In this document: positions 17,137 to 26,157 of the stretch, one piece after another
Layout: every line of letters starts with the position of its first letter
Numbering within the stretch: the stretch's first letter is position 1
From: Caballeronia glathei
GTDB lineage: Bacteria; Pseudomonadota; Gammaproteobacteria; Burkholderiales; Burkholderiaceae
Assembly: GCF_000698595.1 (NCBI RefSeq)
Contig: NZ_JFHC01000010.1
Location: 1 to 64,000, forward strand
Reading direction: 5' to 3'
Length of the DNA: 64,000 nt
Notes under the pieces: generated by a model
The model's database searches: none
What the model saw: only the letters and a program-made list of their open reading frames with translations
Told to the model about the DNA's origin: nothing
Program-made: the position numbers and the translations under genes

Positions 17137-17880
17137 ATGAAAGTTGCCCTATTCGTTCCGTGTTTCATCGATGCCTTCTATCCCGAAGTCGGCATCGCCA
17201 CGCTCGAACTGCTCGAACGGCTGGGCGTCGAGGTCGATTATCCCGAGGAGCAGACGTGCTGCGGCCAGCCGATGGCCAACAGCGGCGCGCAGAAGGAAGC
17301 GGCCGGCGCCGAGCGCGTGTTCGTGCGCAACTTCGCCGACTACGACTGCGTGGTGGGCCCGTCGGCGAGTTGCATCAACCATGTGCGCGATCATCTGAGC
17401 GCAATCGACCAGAGCGCCGACGTGCGCAAGGTGCGGGCGAACGCGTTCGACCTGACCGAATTCCTGCACGACGTGCTGAAGGTCCGCGACTTCCCGTGGG
17501 CCGAGTTTCCGCATCGCGTGGGGCTGCACAACAGTTGCAGCGCGCTGCGGCATCTGCGCGAGGCGTCGGCCTCCGAGATCGCCGGGACGCCGTTTTCCAA
17601 GCCGCGCGCGTTGCTCGAGCGCGTGAAGGGCATCGAATTCGTCACGCCCGAGCGCCCCGACGAATGCTGCGGCTTCGGCGGCACCTTTTCCGTGACCGAG
17701 GAAGCGGTGTCGGTGAGGATGGGGCAGGACAAGGTGCGCGATCACGTCGGCGCGGGTGCGCAGTACATCGTCTCCGGGGACATGTCGTGCCTCATGCACC
17801 AGCAGGGCTGCGCCGAGCGCATGAAGCTCGACGCGCGCTTCATCCACATCGCGCAGGTCCTCAACGGAGCACGCGGATGA
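17137..17880 (+). CDS. lutA: L-lactate dehydrogenase complex subunit LutA (LldE)
   Basis: A 247-residue protein with two CCG (cysteine-rich) domains: TCCGQP near residues 41-46 and ECCGFGG near 177-183, each with an upstream cysteine motif. These bind iron-sulfur clusters, as in glycolate oxidase and heterodisulfide reductase subunits. With LutB and LutC it forms the iron-sulfur L-lactate oxidising complex that feeds electrons to the respiratory chain. It is the first gene of a tight operon: lutB starts within its stop codon. Confidence 0.93.
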   Translation: MKVALFVPCFIDAFYPEVGIATLELLERLGVEVDYPEEQTCCGQPMANSGAQKEAAGAERVFVRNFADYDCVVGPSASCINHVRDHLSAIDQSADVRKVRANAFDLTEFLHDVLKVRDFPWAEFPHRVGLHNSCSALRHLREASASEIAGTPFSKPRALLERVKGIEFVTPERPDECCGFGGTFSVTEEAVSVRMGQDKVRDHVGAGAQYIVSGDMSCLMHQQGCAERMKLDARFIHIAQVLNGARG

Positions 17881-19268
17881 CCAAGACCGTCCGGATCGAT
17901 CACGCGAAGGCGGCAGGCGCGTTCCTGCAGAAGACGGACCACGTCGCGTTTCACGACAGGCGCCTGTGGGACCTGCGGACCAAGCGGGATGCGCAGGCGC
18001 ACGGCATCGCGGAGTGGGAGACGCTGCGCGATCTCGCGTCGGGGATCAAGGAGCACACGCTTTCGCATCTCGCCGACTATGTCGAGCAGTTCGTGACGCA
18101 GGCCGAGAAGAACGGCGTGGTCGTGCATTTCGCGGAGAACGCCGAGGAGCACAACGCGATCGTCCACGAGCTGATGAGCGGGCGCGGCATGACGACGCTC
18201 GTGAAGAGCAAGTCGATGCTTACCGACGAATGCAAGATGCGCGAGTATCTGGAGCCGCGCGGCATCACGGTCATGGAAACCGATCTCGGCGAGCGCATCC
18301 AGCAGCTCGACCACCAGGACCCGAGCCACATGGTCGTGCCCGCCGTGCACAAGCTGCGCGCGGACGTGGCCGAGCTCTTCGGCCGCACGATCGGCACCGA
18401 TCCCGCCAACAGCGACATCCACTATCTCGCCGAAAGCCAGCGCATGCACACGCGGCCGTACTTCGTGCGCGAGAACACGGCGGGCATGACCGGCTGCAAC
18501 TTCGCGGTGGCGGAGACGGGGACGGTCGTCGTCTGCACGAACGAGGGCAACGCCGACCTCTCGGCGAACGTGCCGCCGCTGCACATCGCGTCGATCGGCA
18601 TCGAGAAGCTGATTCCGGGGATTGCCGACCTCGGCGTGTTCGTGCGGATGCTCTCCCGGAGCGCGCTCGGCTCGCCGATCACGCAGTACACGTCGCATTT
18701 TCGCGCGCCGCGGCCGGGCACGGAGATGCATTACATCCTCGTCGATCACGGCCGCTCCGAGCGGCTCGCGATGGACGACTTCTGGTACTCGCTCAAGTGC
18801 ATCCGCTGCGGCGCGTGCATGAATACGTGCCCCGTGTACCGGAGAAGCGGCGGGCTGTCGTATGGCGGCACCTATTCCGGGCCGATCGGCGCGATCATCA
18901 ACCCGACCTTCGATCTCAAGCGCTACAGCAGCCTGCCGTTCGCCTCGACGATGAACGGCAGCTGCACGAGCGTCTGCCCCGTGCGCGTGAACATCCACGA
19001 GCAGATCTACAAGTGGCGCGAGGTGATTGCGGAGCGCCACGAAGTGCCCTTCGTCAAGAAGGAAGTGCTGAAAATGGCGGGGCGGCTGCTCGCGAGCCCG
19101 ACGCTCTATCGCGCGACCGTGGCGTCGCTCGGCGGCGCGCTCAAGCGCTTGCCTAACTTCGTGCTCTACAACCCGCTCAACATCTGGGGCCGTCAGCGCG
19201 ATCTGCCCGACGCGCCCGCAGAAACCTTCCACGAGTGGTACAGGAAAAACCGGAAGCGACCCAAATGA
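17877..19268 (+). CDS. lutB: Iron-sulfur lactate oxidation protein LutB (LldF)
   Basis: A 463-residue protein. The N-terminal two thirds is a LUD domain, and the end carries two ferredoxin-like cluster motifs, CIRCGACMNTCPVY and, about 60 residues on, CTSVCPV. This is the standard LutB layout, the electron-transfer core of the lactate complex. The ATG overlaps the lutA stop as ATGA. The long upstream extension of the same frame runs antisense to sense within lutA and is not coding. Confidence 0.93.
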   Translation: MTKTVRIDHAKAAGAFLQKTDHVAFHDRRLWDLRTKRDAQAHGIAEWETLRDLASGIKEHTLSHLADYVEQFVTQAEKNGVVVHFAENAEEHNAIVHELMSGRGMTTLVKSKSMLTDECKMREYLEPRGITVMETDLGERIQQLDHQDPSHMVVPAVHKLRADVAELFGRTIGTDPANSDIHYLAESQRMHTRPYFVRENTAGMTGCNFAVAETGTVVVCTNEGNADLSANVPPLHIASIGIEKLIPGIADLGVFVRMLSRSALGSPITQYTSHFRAPRPGTEMHYILVDHGRSERLAMDDFWYSLKCIRCGACMNTCPVYRRSGGLSYGGTYSGPIGAIINPTFDLKRYSSLPFASTMNGSCTSVCPVRVNIHEQIYKWREVIAERHEVPFVKKEVLKMAGRLLASPTLYRATVASLGGALKRLPNFVLYNPLNIWGRQRDLPDAPAETFHEWYRKNRKRPK

Positions 19269-19858
19269 CGACTCGCGACGCCTTTCTGGCGAAGATCCGC
19301 GCGGCGCAGCCCGCGCCGCGGCCACGCCCCGAAGTCCCGCTGTTTCCGGTGCCCGAGGGCGACAGGCGTGAGCGCTTCACCGCCGCGCTGGCACTGATGG
19401 GCGGCACCTGCGTCGACGCGAATTCCCTCGACGACGTGCGCGCGCTGATCTGCGGGCGCTTCGGGCCGGATGCCGTGGTGGCGTCGGCGGTGGCGGGCAT
19501 CGACGGCAACCGGCCGATCGCGCCGGACACGCCGCCCGTGTCGATGCACGACGTCGACGTCGGCGTGGTGCGCGCGCGATTCGGCGTCGCTGAAACGGGC
19601 TCGGTCTGGTTTAGCGAAGCCGAATATGTCGTCAATTCGATCGGCTATCTGGTGCAGCATCTGGTGGTGCTGCTCGATCCGGCGCAACTCGTCGACGGCC
19701 TGCAGGAGGTCTATCGGAGGCCCGATTTCCAGGCGGCCCGCTATGCAGTGCTCGTGACCGGGCCGTCCGCCACCGCTGATATCGAAGGTGTGCTGATTCG
19801 CGGTGCGCAGGGCGTGCGTTCGCTGACCGTGGTCTGGATGCCGCGGGGCGATCAGTAA
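19265..19858 (+). CDS. lutC: LUD domain protein LutC (LldG)
   Basis: A 197-residue LUD-domain protein, the third subunit of the lactate utilisation complex. The family segment GVAETGSVWF is visible near residue 110 and the C-terminal TGPSATADIEGVL matches LUD proteins. The ATG overlaps the lutB stop by four bases. Its last bases overlap the end of the convergent lpxO-like gene by seven. Confidence 0.92.
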   Translation: MTTRDAFLAKIRAAQPAPRPRPEVPLFPVPEGDRRERFTAALALMGGTCVDANSLDDVRALICGRFGPDAVVASAVAGIDGNRPIAPDTPPVSMHDVDVGVVRARFGVAETGSVWFSEAEYVVNSIGYLVQHLVVLLDPAQLVDGLQEVYRRPDFQAARYAVLVTGPSATADIEGVLIRGAQGVRSLTVVWMPRGDQ

Positions 19859-20754
19859 CGCCAGAAAAGCGCGACGGCAATCGACCCGAATAGCACCCAC
19901 TTCACGATGTAATAAGCGGTCCGGTTCCACGCCTTCAGCCGTTTGCCGACGAGCCGTATTGAATAGAGATACCTGAATGCGCGATTCAGTCCGCCGGTGC
20001 GGTCGCCGATTTCATTCGGCGACGCCGCCGCGCGCATCAGAAATCTGCCGATTATCCGGTTGATTGCCTGAGACGACCGGTATTTCATCGGTCTTTCGAT
20101 ATCGCAAAAGAGAATAATGCGATCCTGATCCGTCTTGTTCGCGGCCCAATGAAGATAGGTTTCGTCGAATATCACTTCTTCGCCGTCGCGTCATGAATAA
20201 TGTTCGCCATCCACGATAATCGCGAAGTCGTCGTGATTTGGCGTGACGAGTCCGAGGTGATAGCGCAAAGAGGCCGAATACGGATCGCGATGCAAACCGA
20301 GTGTTCCGCCCGGCGGCGGCATTGCGAACATGGCGGCTTTTACCGTGGGGATTTTTTCCAGAATGGCGAGCGTGTCGGGACATAGCGTTGCCGCAGACGG
20401 ATGCGGATTGTCGTACCACTTCAAATGGAAGCGCCGCCAGCCATTGCGGAAAAACGAATTGAATCCGATATCATTATATCGGCCGGCTGCCCGGATTTTA
20501 CTGGCTTCGCGAAGTTCAACGGATTCCCGTCTGATAATTTCCCATTGCTCCTTGATGGGCGCGAGTTCGGGAAATAAGGACGGGTGAAGAAAGGGCGTGG
20601 ACGGCACACGAGACAACAGATAGACAAAGCCGTTCAGCGGCGACATAAATGTCGAATGATCGGAAAGCTGTCTGAAAAACCCGTGACGAACGTCGCCACG
20701 CCAATGCGTGTGAACAGCGCAGCCCACGAATAGCATCAAGACGACCCAACGCAT
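19852..20754 (-). pseudogene. lpxO: lpxO-like aspartyl/asparaginyl beta-hydroxylase broken by an in-frame TGA
   Basis: Read through, the frame gives a full-length (about 300-residue) lipid A 2-hydroxylase-like protein: an N-terminal membrane helix (MRWVVLMLFVGC), then the double-stranded beta-helix Fe(II)/2-oxoglutarate domain with HRD and SLRYHLGL, and a distal histidine in ETYLHWAANKT. A TGA at 20191-20193 stands between DGEHYS and RDGEEV, where I recall a tryptophan (TGG) in the family. It removes the last 112 codons, including the distal iron ligand, so the truncated product should be inactive. A sampled line is about 50% GC, against about 65% around it, suggesting foreign origin or decay. 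A sequencing error is possible. Confidence 0.85.
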
Positions 20755-20884
20755 TATTCGCCCGTTGGTAGCGACGTCTGATGTTCGGAAAATTATACGA
20801 ACGGATGCGCGAAGTCTGCTTGAACCAAGGGACAGGGTTTCAGTAACGGGAATCGCTGTGCTGAATAAAATGCTGACGCTGAAA

Positions 20885-20920
20885 AGCAAAAAGCCCAATC
20901 TCGCGATTGGGCTTTTTGCT
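20885..20920 (-). terminator. Terminator of the tRNA-Asn gene
   Basis: A perfect 16-bp stem (20885-20900 with 20905-20920) around a four-base loop has A and T runs inside its arms, so it can work in both directions. It starts ten bases after the mature tRNA 3' end on the minus strand. Confidence 0.9.
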
Positions 20921-20930
20921 TCGAAACTTT

Positions 20931-21006
20931 TGGCTCCCCGACCTGGGCTCGAACCAGGGACCTACGGATTAACAGTCCGGCGCTCTACCGACTGAGCTAT
21001 CGGGGA
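20931..21006 (-). tRNA. tRNA-Asn (GTT)
   Basis: A 76-base cloverleaf on the minus strand. The acceptor arms TCCCCGA and TCGGGGA pair perfectly, the anticodon stem CCGGA/TCCGT (last pair wobble) holds the loop CTGTTAA with anticodon GTT, and the T arm has CCTGG-TTCGAGC-CCAGG. The CCA end is encoded. Confidence 0.97.
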
Positions 21007-21028
21007 ACATCTGCAGCAGAGAAATGAA

Positions 21029-21057
21029 ATTATATGGGGCGTTACTTACTCTGTCAA
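21029..21057 (-). promoter_or_regulatory. Perfect consensus sigma-70 promoter of tRNA-Asn
   Basis: On the minus strand TTGACA (21052-21057) and TATAAT (21029-21034) are separated by exactly 17 bases. Both boxes are perfect matches to consensus, as expected for a strongly expressed stable RNA. The tRNA begins 22 bases after the -10 box. Confidence 0.93.
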
Positions 21058-21139
21058 CACCCGGCGTTCATCTCAAAACAACTTTTTTCAACGCGCGTAA
21101 GGGATGCAAACACGGGATGCAAACACGCTCAATGGCCGA

Positions 21140-21463
21140 TCAACGCTCGAGCAGATTGAGCTTGTCCTTCACGTCCTTGAATTCGTCCGCCTCGGGCAAG
21201 GGCGCCTTCGTCTTCGTGATACTCGGCCAGTTGCGCGCCAGTTCGGCGTTCAGTTCGGTGAAGTGCTGCTGGTCGCCCGGAACGTCTTCTTCGGCGTAGA
21301 TCGCATTTACCGGGCACTCGGCCACGCACACGGCGCAGTCGATGCACTCGTCCGGATCGATCGCGAGAAAGTTGGGACCTTCACGGAAGCAATCCACCGG
21401 GCACACGTCGACGCAATCGGTATAGCGGCACTTGATGCAGCTTTCGGTCACAACGTGAGTCAT
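21140..21463 (-). CDS. fdxA: Seven-iron ferredoxin FdxA
   Basis: A 107-residue ferredoxin. The N-terminal pattern [17 protein letters not shown] and the second set [12 protein letters not shown] give one 3Fe-4S and one 4Fe-4S cluster, as in Azotobacter FdI and FdxA. The long C-terminal tail after residue 60 is typical. It carries electrons in the cytoplasm; partners are not evident from the neighbours. The bases 21464-21765 between it and pncB hold no further gene that I can support. Confidence 0.95.
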   Translation of the reverse strand: MTHVVTESCIKCRYTDCVDVCPVDCFREGPNFLAIDPDECIDCAVCVAECPVNAIYAEEDVPGDQQHFTELNAELARNWPSITKTKAPLPEADEFKDVKDKLNLLER

Positions 21464-21765
21464 TCAGGCTCCTGCATGCGGAATTCGTGGGGGCGCTCGG
21501 GCTCGCGCTCGGCTTGCCGGTGCGGCTACGTGGGCCGGACACATTTCGCGCGCCAAAGACCGATATTGTAGCGTACCGGTAAATTTCAGCGCGAGCCCCG
21601 CGCACGGGGCTTTAGATCGTTTCGTGATTTGTTTATTTGGTTGCGGGTTGCCGCGGAGTGCCCCGTGACGGTGCCTGCATTCGGGTAACATGAGGCAGAA
21701 GGGGCCATATGGCGCGGGTCCCGTCGGATGCCCCGGCTCTTTTCATCGATGTCCCGGTTGGAACC

Positions 21766-22956
21766 ATGATCATCAATTCGCTGCTCGATACCGATCTCTA
21801 CAAGTTCACGATGATGCAGGTGGTCCTGCATCACTTTCCCGCCGCGCATGTCGAATACCGCTTCAGGTGCCGCACGCCGCAGGTCGATCTCGTGCCGTAC
21901 ATCGACGAGATCCGTGACGAGGTCCGCCAGCTCTGCAATCTGCGCTTCACGGAAGAGGAGCTCGACTATCTGCGGCGCATGCGCTTCATCAAGAGCGACT
22001 TCATCGATTTCCTCGCGCTCTTTCACCTGAGCGAAAAGTCCATCACGATCGCGCCGTCGCCGAAGAACAACGGCGAGATCGATATCGAGATCGTCGGGCC
22101 GTGGCTGCATACGATCCTTTTCGAGATCCCCGTGCTCGCGATCGTCAACGAGGTGTATTTCCGCAACACGCAGCAGAACCCGGATTACGAGATCGGCCGC
22201 GAGCGGCTGCGCGAGAAGATCCAGCTGCTCGCCGTGCCGCCCGAGTTCTCCGACTGCAAGATCGCCGACTACGGCACGCGCCGGCGCTTTTCGAAGCAGT
22301 GGCACGAGGAGGTCGCGCTCACGCTGAAGGAAGGCCTGGGCGAGCAGTTCGCCGGCACGAGCAACGTGCTCTACGCGATGAAGCACGGCCTGCGTCCGCT
22401 CGGCACGATGGCGCACGAGTACCTGCAGGCGTGCCAGGCGCTCGGGCCGCGCCTGCGCGATTCGCAGACCTTCGGCTTCGAAATGTGGGCGAAGGAGTAT
22501 CGCGGCGACCTCGGTATCGCGCTGTCCGACGTCTACGGCATGAAGGCGTTCCTGCGCGACTTCGACATGTATTTCTGCAAGCTCTTCGACGGCGCGCGTC
22601 ACGATTCCGGCGATCCGTTCGACTGGGGCGAGCGCCTCATCAAGCACTACGAGCAGAACCGGTGCGACCCGCGCACCAAGGTGCTCGTGTTCTCGGATGC
22701 GCTGGATATCCCGAAGGTCCTGCAACTGTATGAACGCTTTCGCGGACGCTGCCAACTCGCGTTCGGCGTCGGCACGAACCTCACCAACGACCTCGGCTAC
22801 CAGCCGCTGCAAATCGTCATCAAGATGGTCCGGTGCAACGGCCAGCCGGTCGCCAAGCTCTCCGACTCGCCCGGCAAGAACATGTGCGACGACAGGGCGT
22901 ATCTCGCGTATCTGCGGCAGGTGTTCGGCATAGAGCAGCCGGCAGACGAGCTCTGA
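21766..22956 (+). CDS. pncB: Nicotinate phosphoribosyltransferase
   Basis: A 396-residue enzyme that joins nicotinate and phosphoribosyl pyrophosphate to nicotinate mononucleotide in NAD salvage. The start [14 protein letters not shown] and later [14 protein letters not shown]-like, [10 protein letters not shown] and [10 protein letters not shown] segments are family hallmarks; the histidine in ARHDSGD is next to the site phosphorylated in this family. The ATG at 21766 is chosen because the conserved sequence begins at once; a start at 21709 would add 19 unlike residues. Confidence 0.95.
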   Translation: MIINSLLDTDLYKFTMMQVVLHHFPAAHVEYRFRCRTPQVDLVPYIDEIRDEVRQLCNLRFTEEELDYLRRMRFIKSDFIDFLALFHLSEKSITIAPSPKNNGEIDIEIVGPWLHTILFEIPVLAIVNEVYFRNTQQNPDYEIGRERLREKIQLLAVPPEFSDCKIADYGTRRRFSKQWHEEVALTLKEGLGEQFAGTSNVLYAMKHGLRPLGTMAHEYLQACQALGPRLRDSQTFGFEMWAKEYRGDLGIALSDVYGMKAFLRDFDMYFCKLFDGARHDSGDPFDWGERLIKHYEQNRCDPRTKVLVFSDALDIPKVLQLYERFRGRCQLAFGVGTNLTNDLGYQPLQIVIKMVRCNGQPVAKLSDSPGKNMCDDRAYLAYLRQVFGIEQPADEL

Positions 22957-23084
22957 CCGGCAAAAGCGGCGTTCAGGGCGCCGTTCTCCGGGAGCGCTTC
23001 GCTGGCCGACCGGCCGAGGGCCGCGTGCAGGGACCGCTCGCTATAATCGTGTCGATATCGACGAAGGCCAACGAGGACATGAAC

Positions 23085-23756
23085 ATGGATACATCGGCTG
23101 CCCGCCGGAACATTCTGGCGCGGATTCGCAGCGCGCAGGGCCGGCCCGCGGCGCCGGGCGGCGCCGAACGCGCGGCAGTCGACGACTATCTCGCGCGCCA
23201 TCCCGCGGGCCCGCGGCCCGAACTGCCGTCGGGCATGGCCGAACTGGTCGCGCGCTTCAGCCTCGAAGCCGAGCGCCTTTCCACGACGCTCGCCGAAGTC
23301 GAGTCTCTGACCGACGCCCCCGGCGAAACCGCGCGCTATCTCCAGTCGCTCGATCTCGGCACCGATGCCGTCGCCTGGCCGGCGCTTGCCGGCCTTCCGT
23401 GGGCAGAGGCGGGCATCGGCGTGGCGTTTCGCAAGCCCTTCGACGCCGATCTCGTCGGCATCACCGGATGTTTTTGCGCGACAGCCGAAACCGGTTCCCT
23501 CGTCTTGCTGTCGGGACCGGACACGCCTGCCTCCGGCGCGCTGCTGCCGCAGACGCACATCGCGATCGTGCCGGCGTCGCGCATCGTCGCGGCGCACGAG
23601 GACGCTTTCGCGCTGATGCGCGCCGAGCGGGGCGAACTGCCGCGCGCGGTCAACTTCGTGTCGGGGCCGTCGCGTACCGGCGACATCGAACAGACCATCG
23701 TGCTCGGCGCACATGGGCCGTACCGGGTGCATGTGATCATCGTGCGCGGGGCGTGA
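23085..23756 (+). CDS. LUD domain protein, solitary LutC paralogue
   Basis: A 223-residue LUD-domain protein with the segments CATAETGSLVL and FVSGPSRTGDIEQTI that define the LutC family, in a gene cluster with no lutA or lutB. Its N-terminus ARRNILARIRSAQ resembles LutC starts. The second of two nearby ATGs (23085) is preferred because GAGG lies eight bases before it; the first is at 23079. A TATAAT stands at 23042-23047. It ends five bases before the antiporter gene, so the two are co-transcribed. Role unknown; a part in organic acid use is a guess. Confidence 0.8.
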   Translation: MDTSAARRNILARIRSAQGRPAAPGGAERAAVDDYLARHPAGPRPELPSGMAELVARFSLEAERLSTTLAEVESLTDAPGETARYLQSLDLGTDAVAWPALAGLPWAEAGIGVAFRKPFDADLVGITGCFCATAETGSLVLLSGPDTPASGALLPQTHIAIVPASRIVAAHEDAFALMRAERGELPRAVNFVSGPSRTGDIEQTIVLGAHGPYRVHVIIVRGA

Positions 23757-23760
23757 CGTG

Positions 23761-25167
23761 ATGCGCCGTCTTGCTATCGGCGGCATGCTTGCCGCGCTGC
23801 CGTTCGCCGCGTCGGCGGCGACGCTCGACGGCGCCACGCTCTCGGCCTGGTGGAGCGTTCCGTTCGTCGGCATTCTGCTGTCGATCGCCGTGTTTCCGCT
23901 CGTCGCACCGGCGTTCTGGCACCACCATTTCGGCAAGGTCTCGGCGGCGTGGGCCATCGTGTTTCTCGTGCCGTTCGCCATCCGCTTCGGCGCGGGCACG
24001 GCCTTCGGCGCGTTCGTGCACGCGATGCTCGAAGAGTACATCCCGTTCATCATCCTGCTTACGGCGCTCTACGTGGTGGCGGGCGGCATCTGCGTGCGCG
24101 GCAATCTGCACGGCTCGCCGGCGCTCAACACCGGGCTGCTCGCGCTCGGCACCGTGCTCGCGAGCATCATGGGCACGACGGGCGCCGCGATGCTGCTGAT
24201 CCGGCCGCTTCTGCGCGCCAACGACAACCGCAAGCACGTCGTGCATGTGGTCGTGTTCTTCATCTTCCTCGTGGCGAACGCGGGCGGGTCGCTGTCGCCG
24301 CTCGGCGATCCGCCGCTTTTCCTCGGCTTCCTGAACGGCGTCAGCTTCTTCTGGACGACGGTCCATCTCGCACTGCCGATGCTTTTCATCTGCGGCGTGC
24401 TGCTCGTCCTGTTCTACGCGCTCGACAGCTACTATTTCCGCACGAAGGACGAGTCGCGCAGCCGCTTTCTCGACCCGACGCCCGATTCGCCTCCGCTCGG
24501 CATCGACGGCAAGATCAACTTCGTCCTGCTCGGGGCGGTGATCGTGCTCGTGCTGATGAGCGGCATCTGGAAGCCGGGCGTGGAGTTCGACGTGTTCGGC
24601 ACGCATGTCGCGCTGCAGAACGCCGTGCGCGACGTGCTGCTCGCGCTCGTCACGCTCGCCTCGCTCGCCCTCACGCCGAAAAGCGCGCGCGCGGGCAACG
24701 CGTTCAACTGGGCGCCGATGGAGGAAGTCGCGAAGCTTTTCGCCGCGATCTTCATCACCATCGTCCCGGTCATCACGATCCTGCGCGCGGGCCAGGCGGG
24801 CGCGTTCGCGGGCGTCGTGCATCTCGTCACCGACACGAGCGGCAAGCCGGTCGACATCGCCTATTTCTGGGCGACGGGGCTGCTGTCGTCGTTTCTCGAC
24901 AACGCGCCGACCTATCTCGTGTTTTTCAACCTCGCGGGCGGCGACGCGCAGGCGCTGATGACGACGGGCGCATCGACGCTCGCCGCGATCTCCGCGGGCG
25001 CCGTGTTCATGGGCGCGAACACCTATATCGGCAATGCGCCGAACTTCATGGTGAAGGCGATCGCCGAATCGCGCGGCATCCGCATGCCGAGCTTTTTCGG
25101 GTATCTCGCCTGGTCGAGCGTCGTTCTCCTGCCGATCTTCGTGATCACCGGCTGGCTATTTTTCTAG
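23761..25167 (+). CDS. NhaD/CitMHS-like ion transporter (predicted sodium:proton antiporter)
   Basis: A 468-residue membrane protein with a leading hydrophobic segment and about eleven more. Two inverted signature regions of the ion transporter superfamily are visible: NAGGSLSPLGDPPLFLGF in the first half and LDNAPTYLVFFNLAGG with GANTYIGNAPNFMVKA in the second. These match NhaD-type Na+/H+ antiporters and related carboxylate carriers; which ion or acid is moved is not settled by sequence. A GTG at 23758 directly precedes the ATG. It is followed nine bases later by a dehydrogenase gene. Confidence 0.85.
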   Translation: MRRLAIGGMLAALPFAASAATLDGATLSAWWSVPFVGILLSIAVFPLVAPAFWHHHFGKVSAAWAIVFLVPFAIRFGAGTAFGAFVHAMLEEYIPFIILLTALYVVAGGICVRGNLHGSPALNTGLLALGTVLASIMGTTGAAMLLIRPLLRANDNRKHVVHVVVFFIFLVANAGGSLSPLGDPPLFLGFLNGVSFFWTTVHLALPMLFICGVLLVLFYALDSYYFRTKDESRSRFLDPTPDSPPLGIDGKINFVLLGAVIVLVLMSGIWKPGVEFDVFGTHVALQNAVRDVLLALVTLASLALTPKSARAGNAFNWAPMEEVAKLFAAIFITIVPVITILRAGQAGAFAGVVHLVTDTSGKPVDIAYFWATGLLSSFLDNAPTYLVFFNLAGGDAQALMTTGASTLAAISAGAVFMGANTYIGNAPNFMVKAIAESRGIRMPSFFGYLAWSSVVLLPIFVITGWLFF

Positions 25168-25176
25168 GAGCATTCG

Positions 25177-26157
25177 ATGAAGAAGGTTTTTGTCTCGCGC
25201 CCGGTCTTCCCGGACGTGATCGAGCGGCTGAAACAGTATTTCGAAGTCGACGCACACGACGGTGAAGCCCTTCCCGCCGACGAGATCGCGCGGCGTCTCG
25301 CCGACAAGGACGGCGCCTTCATCGCGGGCGACCCGGTCGGCGCGAAGGCGATCGAAGGGGCGCCGAAGCTGAAGGTGGTGGCCAACATGGCGGTCGGCTA
25401 CAACAACTTCGACATGCAGGCGTTCAACGCGCACAACGTGCTCGCCACCAACACGCCCGACGTGCTGAACGAAACCACGGCGGACTTCGGCTGGGCGCTG
25501 ATGATGGCGACCGCGCGCCGGATCACGGAGTCGGAGCATTTCCTGCGCGCCGGGAAGTGGAAGGAGTGGTCGTACAACGCGTTCACCGGCTCGGATATCC
25601 ACGGCTCGACGCTCGGCGTGATCGGCATGGGGCGCATCGGCCAGGCGCTCGCGCGCCGCGCGCGCGGCTTCAACATGCGGGTGGTCTATCACAACCGCTC
25701 GCGCGTGGCGCCCGGGATCGAGGCGGAGCTGAACGCCGAATACGCGTCGAAGGAGGATCTGCTCAGGCGCGCCGATCACGTCGTGCTCGTGCTGCCGTAC
25801 AGCCGCGACAGCCACCACACTATCGGCGCGGCCGAACTCGCGCTGATGAAGCCGAGCGCCACGCTGACCAATATCGCGCGCGGCGGGATCGTCGACGATG
25901 CGGCGCTCATCGACGCCTTGCGCCGCGGGCAGATCGCGGCCGCGGGCCTCGACGTGTTCGAAGGCGAGCCGAATTTCAACCGCGACTTCCTGACGCTCAC
26001 GAACGTCGTGCTCACGCCGCACATCGCAAGCGCCAGCGAGGCCACGCGCCGCGCGATGGCGAATCTCGCCGCCGACAACCTGATCGCGGGCCTCGGCGAA
26101 GGTCCGCGCGCGGGCAACCCGCCGAATCCGGTCAATCCCGACGTCCTGCGTAAATGA
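25177..26157 (+). CDS. D-2-hydroxyacid dehydrogenase (glyoxylate/hydroxypyruvate reductase, GhrB-like)
   Basis: A 326-residue NAD(P)-dependent dehydrogenase. The Rossmann motif GVIGMGRIGQALA lies near residue 150, and the catalytic triad is in NIARGG (Arg), FEGEP (Glu) and TPHIAS (His). Best likeness is to the glyoxylate/hydroxypyruvate/2-ketogluconate reductase group, which reduces 2-oxo acids to D-hydroxy acids. AGGAG precedes the start. It is co-transcribed with the upstream transporter and with rmuC, which overlaps its stop. Confidence 0.9.
   Translation: MKKVFVSRPVFPDVIERLKQYFEVDAHDGEALPADEIARRLADKDGAFIAGDPVGAKAIEGAPKLKVVANMAVGYNNFDMQAFNAHNVLATNTPDVLNETTADFGWALMMATARRITESEHFLRAGKWKEWSYNAFTGSDIHGSTLGVIGMGRIGQALARRARGFNMRVVYHNRSRVAPGIEAELNAEYASKEDLLRRADHVVLVLPYSRDSHHTIGAAELALMKPSATLTNIARGGIVDDAALIDALRRGQIAAAGLDVFEGEPNFNRDFLTLTNVVLTPHIASASEATRRAMANLAADNLIAGLGEGPRAGNPPNPVNPDVLRK

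Noticed and set aside
20191-20193. TGA in the lpxO-like gene as a selenocysteine codon
   Set aside because: The family has tryptophan here as I recall it, and there is no reason for selenocysteine in this fold. A nonsense change or error is simpler.
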